Part shown: in pieces, positions 37,801 through 49,800 of the stretch | How positions within the stretch are numbered: the first letter of the stretch is position 1 | Layout of the letters: every line of letters starts with the position of its first letter | Assembly: GCA_963693305.1 (NCBI GenBank) | Contig: OY855905.1 | Span: 46,189,395 to 46,253,394, forward strand | Source: Meandrina meandrites | Lineage: Eukaryota > Cnidaria > Anthozoa > Scleractinia > Meandrinidae | Direction of reading: 5' to 3' | DNA length: 64,000 nucleotides | The notes under the pieces: generated by a model | Databases searched by the model: none | What the model was told of the DNA's origin: nothing | What the model saw: the letters and a program-made list of their open reading frames with translations, nothing else | Position numbers and translations under genes: made by a program

Positions 37801-40800
37801 CGCAAGCAAAAGAGCGAGGGTTAGCTACATCCACACCTTCATACCCAAAAGATGGCAATCTTAATTCACTATAACGCCATAGCTTCTCAATGAGCTCTAT
37901 CATGTCTTCTTGACCTCTCTCATAGTACAGGTGGAACCACATTCCATTTCTCTGCAAGGATTTGGGAATTTTATGATATTTATATGGTCTATAAGCATGA
38001 AGACCATGGAAAAATGTGACGGATTTGTTTTATACAACAACGCTGAAAATTTACCGGCGAATTAGAAGGAAAATTAACTCGAAGTCCCACGCGCGTGAGT
38101 TCCTCAGCCTGATCGCAAATGTTACAGTTGACATTTCGACTCTAAACTTGCATTGGTTACAAATTAGAATTAACACTCGAATTATCAATAAGACTAATTA
38201 GTAATAATTCTTACGTCTAATGCTAGGTAATAACTACAAAGATCCACAAACATAAGTCACTTCATTAAAAAAAAAAACAGCTTTAATTATATATGGTGGG
38301 AATAATTGAAAGGGAAGCCCGAAATACGCACACGTCCACTGCATCAACCAGTGCAAGGATATCACGAATATCAATATTGATAAATAATAATAATATCAAC
38401 ACAAAGAAAACGTAATTATGTGTATGAAATACATTGCAGACGCTATTTCACTTCTCTATTTTGGTGTACATCCCAAACAAAACGCAAACGCGAGACTGTC
38501 ACGTGACTTGCCACGTGATTTATATTACATTTTTTGGAAAAAGCAATTGACCTGAGAGCCATGCACTAAATAACCTATGTTTCTGCGCAGTTTAATTTGA
38601 ACAGTTTGGTCTTCAATAGATTAAGCCAATTTTAATAAGATCATATAGACGAAGGGGGGAGGGGGGCAGAAAAACCTTCACAATTCACAGAAACTACCTC
38701 AGATTGGTTGCTATCAGGCATTTTCTAACTCTATATTAATAGTGCTTCTCAAAAAACACAATGAACTTTAATCCCCCCCGGATGATACCGATCACCCAAT
38801 TTTTGGGGTCTGGCTCATGGACTATAAGTCCAAATTTAGCATCACACAGTTGCATTTCCCATTCTTGGTAAATAATCTTAAATGGCTATTTTTCTTGTGA
38901 ATCCCTGAAATTTTAGATGTGTTTGACTACGCTGACAGAATTTGTGAAAATCAGAGTCGACGAATCACGTGCTATGGTGGAAGAAAAATCAAAATAACAT
39001 ACGCTAACTACGGAAGAAGATATTCATTCAAATGTGGATTTGGATTCAACACGAACTGCGTAAGCTCCTCGTCTTTCGAAAAAGTAAGCATTTCAACCAC
39101 AGTCTCATTTTCAGTTATTTCATTGCTGAAAATCCTCCTCCCCAACCCATTCCGAAAAAAAGTAATAGCTAGTTACGTGATGATCCGTACGTAGTGATTA
39201 TTATGAAGAAATACACCATAAATACGCTATATATTTATGGAGAAGATGTCTGAATGGAGTTCATTCTGAGAGCCACTGAATAAAATAGGCTTTTGATATG
39301 AGCGTGCATCACGGTATGTTTGCTTTTATTTTAATGAGAAAATGGCTCTCAGCCGAAAAACAATTGAATTCTGTGAGAGAATTTAATTTCTATTATTGCC
39401 ATGAATAATTTTATTGTTTGCACACCCAGTTAGGTATCTAGGAGTGATATACGTGCGAAAAAAGGTAAAGGCTCCCTCCCTTCCCCCACCCCCTATGATT
39501 TTTAAGAGGGAGTCTCTCTAATTTTCGACCGGTCGGTTCCGGATCGAAAAATCAAATCGCCTGATTTTTTGTGAGGTGAAAGGCCTTCATGCCAAAGTAA
39601 CAAAACCACAATCTTTTTGGTTCTTGGCTTAAGCTTTTTTCCGCTAGAGCTAAAAATAATTTTGACCGAATTTTGCTCGCGCGCGACCGAAAATCAAGAC
39701 GATTGTTTACCTTTTTTAAGCGATCGGTGCAAAGCAAGGATAAACTGTACCGCCATAATTTTTACATAGCAAGAAAGATCTACTTCTATTTTATGAACTG
39801 TAGGAGTTTCAAGCAATTTGAAGTTAATCTATAGGCATTCTGTGATATTACTCACCCCTACGTTAGGAGGCTCGACGGACAACCCGAAAATTGGTCATTT
39901 TGTGGACCTCTTTTCTCAGCTGGCGGATAAAATCAAAACATGGCAGTTACATCAATGTAAAGTCTTAACCTTCTCCTACACGAATATGTAAAAAAATATT
40001 GTCTATAACGCCTTTCCTGTAAATGTCGAGGGGATAATTTTTCCTAATTTTGAGAAATTATCAAAAACAACACCAAATCGCTAATTGTTAAAAATATGAA
40101 TACCTTGGACCAATACCGGTCTTACATCAAAGAAAAGTAAACTAAAACATTAGGGAATAGAAATAAAAAGCCATATTCAATAGTGTTTTCAATTTTTAGT
40201 TCGCCGTTTCATTTTATTGGGAGGAGAGTGATCATCGGCTCATTAAATATTCACCGAACAGTGAAATTCGATCCAAACCAGAACTGTCAAATTTCATATC
40301 GCACTGGCCGTCTTAATTTCATTGAATCTCGTTTCAAATCACATTTGTACACAAAACGAATATCCTGAAAATGCTATTTTGTTGTTGTGTTTAAGTTTAA
40401 GCCAAATCTGAGCTTTGAATACGCACTTAGAATACAAACGGAGTTCACTCACGATTTACTCGACCACTGTCAACACTAAATCGAAATTCATTTTCTCTGA
40501 TTGTTGGACTATAAATTGACTTAGTTTACCTGAGTTCCAAAAGGCTTTTCCCCTTTTTCGTTTGACTTTTTCTGTTGGTGATGCATTTAAATAACCGGTA
40601 CAATTAGGAGCTTTAATTCAATCAACGAGCTGCCAGTCTGGTCCTGGCTCTATCTGTCACGCAACGCTAAGGGGTGAAACAAGACCACTCTTGCAATTGA
40701 AGCTCATTGAGAATATCAGTTTTCATCATCGTTTAAAATGTTGCCTCGAATCCTTAGAACAAAGCTGTCTAGAAAATATTCTAGAAGTGCACAGGACAGA

Positions 40801-43800
40801 AAAACACTAATTTTTGCTTGTTTTATTTGTAATTATTTGGTGTAGTCAGAGCTATGAATGTACTGCGGAAATTTGGATGTAGTGTGCATTTTGGAACAAG
40901 GATTGCATTATTATAAGGGACAAATATAAAGAGGGTATAGAAAGTTTGAGAAGTCTGAAGAGATGAGTGGTGGTGGAGTGTGCTTGAAGTGTAGTATGTT
41001 GCAAGTTTTGTGACATAGATATTCAACACCTTTTTGGGTTTAATTCAGAATAGCCAGCCATATTTGCAAGAGAAGAAAATGTTGCTTATACAGTCTTGAA
41101 GTCATAATAAGGTTATCCAAAAAGTAAATAACCGTTAGCAGTGCCAAAGCAAGAAATGTAATGCTGGGCAATGAAGCTTTTTCGTACCTTTGTTCTATCC
41201 GTTGGTTGATGCTATGTGTAATATATGTGTATACTATGACTGACATAACTATTATTTTAACTTTGTTTAAGGGACCGGTCATTATTTATCATCTGGAGCG
41301 GGGAGGGTGGGGGGGGGGAAGTGGTGCGGGGGATTTTTGTTGCTACACCGTAGCATTCACCTGATCTCCCCATAAAGTATATAGCATTTGAATGATCCCC
41401 CCTCATTGGAAGCTTTCATGATCCCCGCCCCCTCCTTTCCAAGCCACCACAAAATATCAAGTTCATTGCAAGTGCGGATGGCAGTAAACTGTCAAGGACG
41501 TATTGAATTGCGCAGCCGATTTGTTATCATTCACCGACAGCAATCGAAAGGTTCTATATCATAATGTAGAGAACACCATACCAAAAAACTGTTCGCAAGT
41601 GATGAGCTGGAATATTTTCAGAAAGCTCAAGAGCGAGTAATGGTGCTCTACGAAGAACTGCAGAGAGCCTCAAATAAGTTGACAACATCTCTAATGAATT
41701 GAACCTGAAGAGGAAGTTTCTATTTGGCATGGAGAAAGATCAACAATCGTGACTGTTGCTGTTGTTGTTGTTTTCAATAATATCGCACCGTTCGGCCGCG
41801 TTGAACAAACATTTCCATTGGCTCTTAATAAAATGCCTCTTTAAAGAATTTGACATATGGAACTTTAACATTTGAAATACAGAACTTAAACAATTTCAAG
41901 CCATTGCACAACGATTATTTATGTGATGAGATCGTGCCTGGATAAGAGCACGCAGAAGCCAAAACATAACAATAGCATAAAAGGAGGCGATCAATTGGCA
42001 CGGATCAAGTTATTTACGGCGATCCCACCGCCACATGAAATTCTCAGACTTTTTTCTGGTCCCCCCCCCCCTTCACCCTCTTCACTGTCAATTACGGCTG
42101 ATCCCTCCTTCATTCTGTGGTCCCCCCAAAACATAACAATAGCATAAAAGGAGGCGATCAATTGGCACGGTTCAAGTTATTTACGGCGATCCCACCGCCA
42201 CATGAAATTCTCAGACTTTTTTCTGGTCCCCCCCCCCCCCCCCCCCCCGTTCACCCTCTTCACTGTCAATTACGGCTGATCCCTCCTTCATTATGTGGTC
42301 CCCTCCAACGTGCTCCAGTTTTCGTCTGGATTATTCAATAAGAATTTATTTTGACCTACTCAGTGCGGGATCCAAACTTGGATACAATTAAGGTGGTGGT
42401 ATTGAAAAAATAAGCGCTAATGCTGTCATAAAATAGCACTGCCTTGGTCCTTCGATCATCAAAAAACCGGTTATTTCATCCAATGCTACCAATTAGCTGC
42501 AACTTTAAATCAGGCAGGATCACCCGGGATAACGCAACAGCTGTTAAATATCGGTTTGTTTTAAAACAAGTCCCACCAAATAGGAACTTTCAAAAATAAC
42601 CCAATATCTGTATAAATACAAATGCTGTCGGCGAGATATAGATACGCGATTCCATTCCTATTTGCAGGAGTGACCAAGGATACTTACTTGTTTCATCAGT
42701 ACTTATCCAGTGGATAGGGTTATCCACTGTTTGAAAAACTAGGCCCAGACTTATAAGATATATTTACTGGGGGAGGGGATCTCCCTATAGTCACTATAGT
42801 AAAGTACGTTCTATTTTATAAGAATCGTTTTTATAAGAACGTCGAGGCTGAAAAAGGACAAAAATTAAAAACATCCTTAGAACGTACCCAAGGCTGAAAT
42901 TTGGCTACGAACAAATTTTATACTTTCCTATTCGTTGTAAGTGGCAAATATGTGTTTACACTAAATGAAGAATCAAGTCGTGAATCTTTAATCAAATAAG
43001 ACCTAGAACAAACATTGTATTCACCCATGAACGTGACGTGAACATGTACATACCATCAGTTTAACTAAAACTATTTTCACAGGGGCGGATCTAGGGGAGG
43101 GTGCAGGCGGTGCGGGGAGGCTTTCTAATACAACTGGCATTCTGCAAACAAAAAAATATCTGCACCCCTCCTTAGAAAAATCCTTGGTCTGCTCCTGTTT
43201 AAGAACATTTTAGGCTTAAATCATCGAAAACGTTCGGACAAAAATGAGAAGTTCTCTCCCAGAAGGGATACCTTTTTCAGGCTGCAGCTTTATAAAAAGG
43301 TAAGGTTTTTTTATGAGTTGAAGTAGATAAAAGGATAAAATTTAGGTATTTGAAAGGACCTTTCAAAAATATCTCGAACACAGCCACCGAAAGGGTAAAC
43401 GTGAATTTAAGTGACATTTTAAGAGGTCCAAAGAAGGGATAGAAGATAGAAGAAGTTGACCCCAACGTAAGAGCACCTGGTGTACCCCCGTTTTAAGTAT
43501 TTTAAGGGGATTGGACCTCATGTGCAAGAAAATTATGAGTACTCCCTAACCCTGGGCAATTTCACCGCTGAGTGTTGCGTGACAGATAGGGCCAGAACCG
43601 GACTGGTAGTTCGTTCATTGAATCAAAGCTCCAAATTGCACCGGTCATTTAAATGCATCACCAACAGAAAAAGTCAAAAGAAAAAGGGGAAAAGCCTTTT
43701 GGAACTCAGGTAAACTAAGTCAATTTATAGTCCAACAATCAGAGAAAATGAATTTCGATTCAGTGTTGACAGTGGTCGAGTAAATCGTGAGTGAACTCCG

Positions 43801-45412
43801 TTTGTATTCTAAGTGCGTATTCAAAGCTCAGATTTGGCTTAAACTTAAACACAACAACAAAATAGCATTTTCAGGATATTCGTTTTGTGTACAAATGTGA
43901 TTTGAAACGAGATTCAATGAAATTAAGACGGCCAGTGCGATATGAAATTTGACAGTTCTGGTTTGGATCGAATTTCACTGTTCGGTGAATATTTAATGAG
44001 CCGATGATCACTCTCCTCCCAATAAAATGAAACGGCGAACTAAAAATTGAAAACACTATTGAATATGGCTTTTTATTTCTATTCCCTAATGTTTTAGTTT
44101 ACTTTTCTTTGATGTAAGACCGGTATTGGTCCAAGGTATTCATATTTTTAACAATTAGCGATTTGGTGTTGTTTTTGATAATTTCTCAAAATTAGGAAAA
44201 ATTATCCCCTCGACATTTACAGGAAAGGCGCTATAGACAATATTTTTTTACATATTCGTGTAGGAGAAGGTTAAGACTTTACATTGATGTAACTGCCATG
44301 TTTTGATTTTATCCGCCAGCTGAGAAAAGAGGTCCACAAAATGACCAATTTTCGGGTTGTCCGTCGAGCCTCCTAACGTAGGCGTGAGTAATATCACAGA
44401 ATGCCTATAGATTAACTTCAAATTGCTTGAAACTCCTACAGCTCATAAAATAGAAGTAGATCTTTCTTGCTATGTAAAAATTATGGCGGTACAGTTTATC
44501 CTTGCTTTGCACCGATCGCTTAAAAAAGGTAAACAATCGTCTTGATTTTCGGTCGCGCGCGAGCAAAATTCGGTCAAAATTATTTTTAGCTCTAGCGGAA
44601 AAAAGCTTAAGCCAAGAACCAAAAAGATTACGGTTTTGTTACTTTGGCATGAAGGCCTTTCACCTCACAAAAAATCAGGCGATTTGATTTTTCGATCCGG
44701 AACCGACCGGTCGAAAATTAGAGAGACTCCCTCTTAAACCCTCAGATTTGTTCGTTCGCTTGCGAAACAAAAACGAAAGCGACTTACTTCTCTCGTCTTG
44801 CTTCAACCGACGTCAAATACCATAACCCCAGTTGGATAATGTATGCACCTGTAAAATTGCTTTTCACAGGTCAGCAAGACATGCAACGGTCGATCATCGT
44901 GCTTGCTGCAAGCTACAGACAAGGAATTTGATGATCCGTGTCCTTACACTCGCAAGTATCTAGCCATTCGATTCGAGTGCCATCCTCGAGGTAAGCGTGA
45001 GAATTTTTAGAGATAGAGCTTTATTAATTTTGCACCTGCAGCTGGACTTCGTATAACCTCCTACGTAGTCCTTTTTAGGGGCGACCGAGATAGATTGGGA
45101 GGAGTGAAATACAATCCCCCCCCCCCCCCCTCCCCTAAAAACGACTGCATAAACGGCTGGACTTCGTAGTGTACAATCCAGAATTGCCGATTGCAAAGGA
45201 ATGGTCCTGATGCTCTTAGTTTCATTTAAAACAAATATATCAAGTAAATGTAAAGCATTTTTTTCCATTTACGACATTGCATGGCCATCGTTTAATTTTT
45301 GTGTTCTTTTTCGTACCCAGGACTTGGCTCAGTTGCGGCCTACCCCAAAGAAAGACTGGAACCTATGTACAATTTTTCGAAACACGGCAAGGCTCTGGGA
45401 ACGAGATTGTAA
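34824..45412 (+). CDS. Secreted SUEL-type (rhamnose/galactose-binding) lectin, complete 4-exon model
   Basis: Exons 34824-34893, 38917-39083, 44870-44990 and 45321-45412 (stop TAA 45410-45412) join with agreeing phases (1, 0, 1): 450 nt, 149 aa. Exon 1 encodes a signal peptide (KLVFAIISFVFCVPLSEG). Exons 2-3 encode one SUEL lectin domain: RICENQSRRITC, KITYANYGRR, CGFGFNTNCV, then KTCNGRSSCLL, DPCPYTRKYLAIRFEC. The cysteine spacing and the ANYGR and DPCPYTRKYL motifs are family signatures. A basic tail of about 30 residues with no recognised domain follows. It has a signal peptide but no membrane segment, so it should be secreted and bind L-rhamnose/D-galactose glycans, as in egg lectins and innate recognition lectins of the family. 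Both long introns are packed with mobile DNA. The AATAAA at 45456 supports the 3' end. Confidence 0.9.
36358..36920 (-). pseudogene. Degenerate coding relics of a repeated cnidarian protein family
   Basis: Two minus-strand frames, 36738-36920 and 36358-36552, contain LRSLVRHEQSFLTSDNN and VPETTQGSL, then PQDSKGAAASKEECRETFT. The second resembles, from memory, the conserved C-terminal stretch of uncharacterised transposon-associated proteins common in corals (pattern YD-x(n)-VN-x-CR-x-LFT). No complete frame remains. The function is unknown. Confidence 0.3.
36935..36990. repeat. Short TATATAGCGC / GCGCTTTACA inverted repeat
   Basis: TTATATAGCGCTTATACATT is followed by AAGCGCTTTACAA. The AGCGCTT cores pair around a short loop. 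This resembles a hairpin repeat common in animal genomes. Confidence 0.5.
37430..38028 (-). pseudogene. Frameshifted protein relic in lectin intron 1 (antisense)
   Basis: On the minus strand, coherent protein runs across three frames: FFHGLHAYRPYKY through RNGMWFHLYYERGQEDMIEL to FGYEGVDVANPRSFACVLRG and TITPCHTIDDSRRAQQE. It then continues as NTARNLALYYAQVRDAVQSN in another frame, then YNKQTSSDLVSKLST to SMEKLSPTS. Two frame changes in about 600 bp, no introns and a position antisense in another gene's intron suggest a decayed retrocopy or element gene of about 195 residues. I do not recognise the family. Confidence 0.5.
39501..40680. repeat. Left arm of a 1.18-kb giant inverted repeat (lectin intron 2)
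   Basis: It is the reverse complement of 43561-44738. The outer kilobase is almost identical: both arms encode the same 61-residue open frame (40183-40368 on plus, 43871-44056 on minus), and a second pair (39552-39737 minus, 44502-44687 plus) differs by one residue. The inner 100 bp or so is clearly more diverged. Neither frame looks like a known protein; equal frames reflect sequence identity. Confidence 0.95.
40681..43560. other. Spacer between the giant inverted arms
   Basis: 2.9 kb of mostly unrecognised sequence with a G-rich stretch (41297-41340), C-rich runs and a tandem duplication at 41961-42304. No reverse transcriptase, transposase or integrase motif was seen in any frame. Confidence 0.6.
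41961..42304. repeat. Tandem duplication, 167-bp unit with poly-C run
   Basis: AAAACATAACAATAGCATAA starts both copies (41961 and 42128). The copies are almost identical, except for a base in CACGG(A/T)TCAAG and the length of the internal C-run (about 12 versus about 22). Confidence 0.9.
43561..44738. repeat. Right arm of the 1.18-kb giant inverted repeat
   Basis: Partner of 39501-40680. The outer end AGAGACTCCCTCTTAAA pairs with TTTAAGAGGGAGTCTCT at 39501. The sequence just outside does not show an obvious target-site duplication. Confidence 0.95.
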
Positions 45413-45455
45413 ACAGGGGTACTATGAAGACAAATATTATTAAAACTTGCATGTC

Positions 45456-45461
45456 AATAAA
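45456..45461 (+). terminator. AATAAA polyadenylation signal of the lectin gene
   Basis: AATAAA lies 43 nt after the lectin stop codon, in an AT-rich 3' flank. Confidence 0.6.
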
Positions 45462-45559
45462 ATGTTAAGGAATAGCTTTGATGTCTGGCTTGTATGGGAT
45501 TATAATATACTTTAATCATGTTTAAGTATCCCCCGACAAACCGACAAACAAACAGACAG

Positions 45560-45630
45560 ACAGTCAATCAATCAATCAATCAATCAATGGATCGATCGAT
45601 CGATCGATCAATGATCAATCAATCAAACAA
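45560..45630. repeat. (CAAT)n and (CGAT)n microsatellite
   Basis: A few CAGA units lead into (TCAA)n, then four CGAT units, then (CAAT)n again. Confidence 0.9.
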
Positions 45631-46840
45631 TGAAACGAACAACAACAAACTACCAAAGTATAACCGTTTGTTCACTATCTATTAAAGAGGTTGTCGTTTC
45701 AACCAAGTAGGTTTATGAAAAGATTAATAACGTTTTCTCACTAGTCCGAAACATAAATCTGAGCGATTTTCGTTCCATATTGTATTTTTCAGATACTTTG
45801 AAAGCCCCGTCTGTAATAGATGACAAGTAAATTGTTATAGTGAATTTATTAATTTCCTTATAATAAATTTTTTTATATCTTCGAATTTGTCAATATATAA
45901 AACCAACAAGCAAAGGAAAACACCTGTCTTTTAAATCCACGAATCTGATTCGTTCCCCATTGTTTTGTATTCGCTGAAAGAACATAATCGCGCGTCCGTT
46001 GCACTTTAAAAAGGCCAATATTCTTGATTTTGGGCGAGACTTTTTTTAAAAGTGTAAAAAACTGTAAGTTTGTAGAGTTTTTAATAAATCCATTTGACTA
46101 CTCGCCCTCGTTTTCTCGCTTTCTACTGCGCCTCGTTGACTCATACAAATCTTTGGGTCGTTGTCTATCTGGTGAGGAACGTCCTAGCCTATACCATACT
46201 TATAAACAACATATCTCGCAATTTCATTTGGAAAATAGAAATTCTCCTACAAGAACCAAAGCAACAAACTTACGAGATTAAATTCTGGAGTGGCAATATT
46301 CGCTTTTTTAAAGCGCGAGGGCCGTACTATAGGAGGTCATCCGTGGTCTTTCTGCTACAGACCAGACGAACCGAATTCCGAGCACGAAACGCCGAGGGCA
46401 ATATCCTCCACGCTAGTGAGAGTTATAAAGACATTTAGAGAGATTGCTATTACCCAGTCACAAATCCTAGCCAGATAATAAAACATGGTTAATGGATAGC
46501 GTTTGATCCACGGCTGTCAGTTCTAAGCGCCTTATATTTATGTAGAAGTAGCTAAAAAAACAGTCAGTGTAATCTAACTTCCATAGCTATCATTCGTGTC
46601 TCTCCCGTTAAAAATATCGTCTCTTCGAATACTGTAAATCTCAATACTTAATTATTTTAAACTTCCAAGCGAGTAAAACTTAACTTCAAAAATATACATT
46701 ACCATTATGTGTTAAGAAAGCTCGCATTTTGAGGAAAAATTAAATATAAAATAAAGACTATGTTCGAGACTATGCTCAGCAGTCACCTGCGTGAGTTCAT
46801 AATTTCTTTTCATAGGCTTGTTTGTTGATTTTTCTTTTTA

Positions 46841-49800
46841 TCAAGAAATTGTTTCCATGTCAACAACTTGAAAACAGTCTACAACAGATTTCCGACAGTA
46901 TTTGTAGAATAACTCTTCTGCTCTCATCAAGATGATGTTCAAGTCCATTTTCATGGATAAACTGCAAGAAAAGACAATATGAACCATGTTAGCAATAGGC
47001 GTATGCATCTAAGTATTGTTGTTACCAAGGGGGCATGTTAGCAAAGGAAGGAGTTTGTAAGGGAAACATAAAGCCCAATGACAACACGTAACTCTGGACC
47101 ATGCACTGAGTACAAGTCGGTTTCATTGAAGGCGCTGTTCGAGCCGTGCTTTCTATGAGCGAATAGTTAACGAGGCGCAGCAAGAGTCGACTATCGCTCG
47201 TGGAAAACGACGGCGAGTAATCTAACTGCTTTAGTAGAAACTCTGAAGGATTGCAGTTCAAAAACCAACAATTTTATGCACTTTTAAACCAAAAATCAAG
47301 TAAAATTGCGCTCTATCAGCGATTACTAGAAACTCAGCTGTGTTCTATTGGAAATCCGCGGACCTGATTGGTTCTCCCACTCCTTGACTGTTCTCTGATA
47401 AAGGACAATCGCGCGCGCGTTGCTCTTTGAAGGGAGAACTCTTCTTGATTTTTCACTTTAAAGTACATAAAATTGTCGGTTTTAGACTGCAATCCTTTAG
47501 AGTTTACAATTAGATTACTTGCCCTCGTTTTCTTTGAGCGATAGTCAACTCGGCTACTCCTTGTTGACTATTCGCTCAAAGAAAACTCAGGCTTGTAGTC
47601 TAATTGTTGAATAGAAAACAGTGGAAGAACCAATCAGATTAAAAGATTTCCAACAGAGGACGACTGAGTTTCTACTAATTAACAATTAGATTATGAGCTC
47701 GAGATTGTTGATCAGATATGTCCCGAAATGCACGGTAATGAGACTCATGTTCCTCATAATAGGCATCACAAAGTGTCCTCATTAATGAAACCCACCAAAA
47801 CACACAAAATTATATCAAATATGAAGTATATGAAAGTGTCTAAAAGCCCAGTAGCATTTCTGGACATAGTGGAATTCTAACTGAAATAAACGCAAATAAC
47901 GGTTTCTAATTATTTTTCTACGCAGTGCACCCGTTTTTTCAAAAATTTCAAGCTTTTTTAAGTCAAGAAACCGCTTATGTCCTCTCGGGAATTTAATTAT
48001 CCATTTACAAAACTTCGGAAAAACGATAAAAACGTCGCATTTTGTGGCCGACCGACAACCACTGCACTCTAATGGCTGATAGTATACGAGTAGCTAAGCC
48101 AATCAGATTGCAGCATTTTGCATTAGTATACTAGTAGAATTCTACTTAAGCATAATATAGCATTCTGGGCAACGCATAACAATTTATTGCAGCGTCGAAG
48201 AGTAGAATTTGAACTTGATTCTACTCCGTGCAGTACTTAGTACAAGGTTTGCTGTAACGAAAACGTTGCGAGATATGTTTATTCCATGGAGTTTCTTGCA
48301 ACTGGCCAATGTATGGCTAAAAAATTGCGAGACGAAATGTAAAACAAAATGAAACAGTAGAGGAGACAGTATAAATGAAATAATAGCAAAACATAATCAT
48401 AAAGGTAAGGTTCAGAGTCCCCGTCCGAGCCTAGTGCCCCACCAGGAGTATTTCTACTCCCCCCTGAATGGGATGGTAGTCCATCGCAGGGTTAACCAAG
48501 CAGCGAGACACTGTGAGAGTAAGATGCCTTGCCCAAGAACACAACGCAGTGCCCCGCCCAGGACTCGAGCCCGGACCGCTCGATCCGGAGTCCGGCCACC
48601 ATGCCTCTCCAGCATAACATTATAACCCACTAATATACTTAAGTCACCTTAATTATTGATAGGGAGTTTTATGATCATGATGTTCGACGATGACCATGAC
48701 TTCAATGGTTGGTTAAACCTGTGCTAAGGTCGCTAATTAACAGGATCTGGGCGCTGAACTGTCTGCCGCAGATTGTGTACTTTGGGCCGCTGAGTGTCTA
48801 GGTAGAGGAGCTGGCAGCTTTCGCTGTCCGTGTTACACCAATTTTATAGATGGAAACTTAATATCAGTATAATTATTATTCCATTTACCTGTGGATAGCA
48901 TTGTACACCGATGAAACTTCCAAACACTTCATTAGTTCTTTTCTGTATTCCTTTAACACAGCCAGGCAGACAAACACCTCGAATGAATAATCAGTGTTCA
49001 TATCCACAACTTGAACATGAAATTCGCCTCCTGGAATTAAACGAACAAAGCAACAGTCGAGGTCAATAGACAGGAGGGAAAAAAATCCTAAGCGAACAAA
49101 CCTCCCTGAATGAATGAATGAATCCCATGAATCCCAGCGGTTGGAGCCAGAAACGTTCCTACTGACTGCACTGCTTTACACAGCTCCTGCACGGTCTCTG
49201 TTAGTGGATCAATTTTACCCTGTTTTTAATTTTCCCGCGTAAACATCAACCAATCAGATGCACTTCGCGAACCTCTGCAGAGCTACGTCATCCGTACGAT
49301 GACGTTGACCTCAGAGGGTCGTACAGGGGGGGTCTCTGGCACGATTAACGGACGAAAAAAATAACGAATCACGGATCATGGATATTGAAATTTCATTTTC
49401 CCGAATCACGAAAATAAGTACTCTTTTATCATGTTCTTACGCTACAAATAGTGTTTGAAGAAATCAAAATTGATTAAGAAATTACGAAAATAAGAAAGAA
49501 ACGTACTCTTTTATCCTGTTCTTACTCTACAAAGAGTGTTTGACGTTACGATAATTATACGGAGATCACATTTGAGGTCTCTCGTCTCAAAATCACGCAA
49601 AATAAAGTCAATAAAGTGGTGAAATCACGAATACCGGTTATTAATTCAAGATCTTGACGTGTCACGCAAAACCTTCTAGTCACGGGTCACGAAGAATAAA
49701 TTTATTAAATTCACGTTTCACGGAAAATAAAATCAGCTAATCACGCGCCACGAGAATACCCCTGTACGACCCTCACCTTAGGTTTGTCTATTTTTTTGCA

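Larger units (their letters stand above)
35154..38826. mobile_element. Possible 3.7-kb composite element in lectin intron 1
   Basis: 35154-35210 (ATAGTCCATGAGCCAG, GGTCGGTATCATC, GGGGGATTAA) is the reverse complement of 38767-38826 (TTAATCCCCCCCGGATGATA, CTGGCTCATGGACTAT) with one small gap. These could be the ends of one element that also carries the minus-strand coding relics between them, or two unlinked copies of a small repeat in opposite orientation. Confidence 0.4.

Noticed and set aside
40183..44687. Two pairs of matching 61-residue open frames
   Set aside because: They match only because the DNA is a near-perfect inverted repeat; neither frame has a recognisable motif or coding bias.
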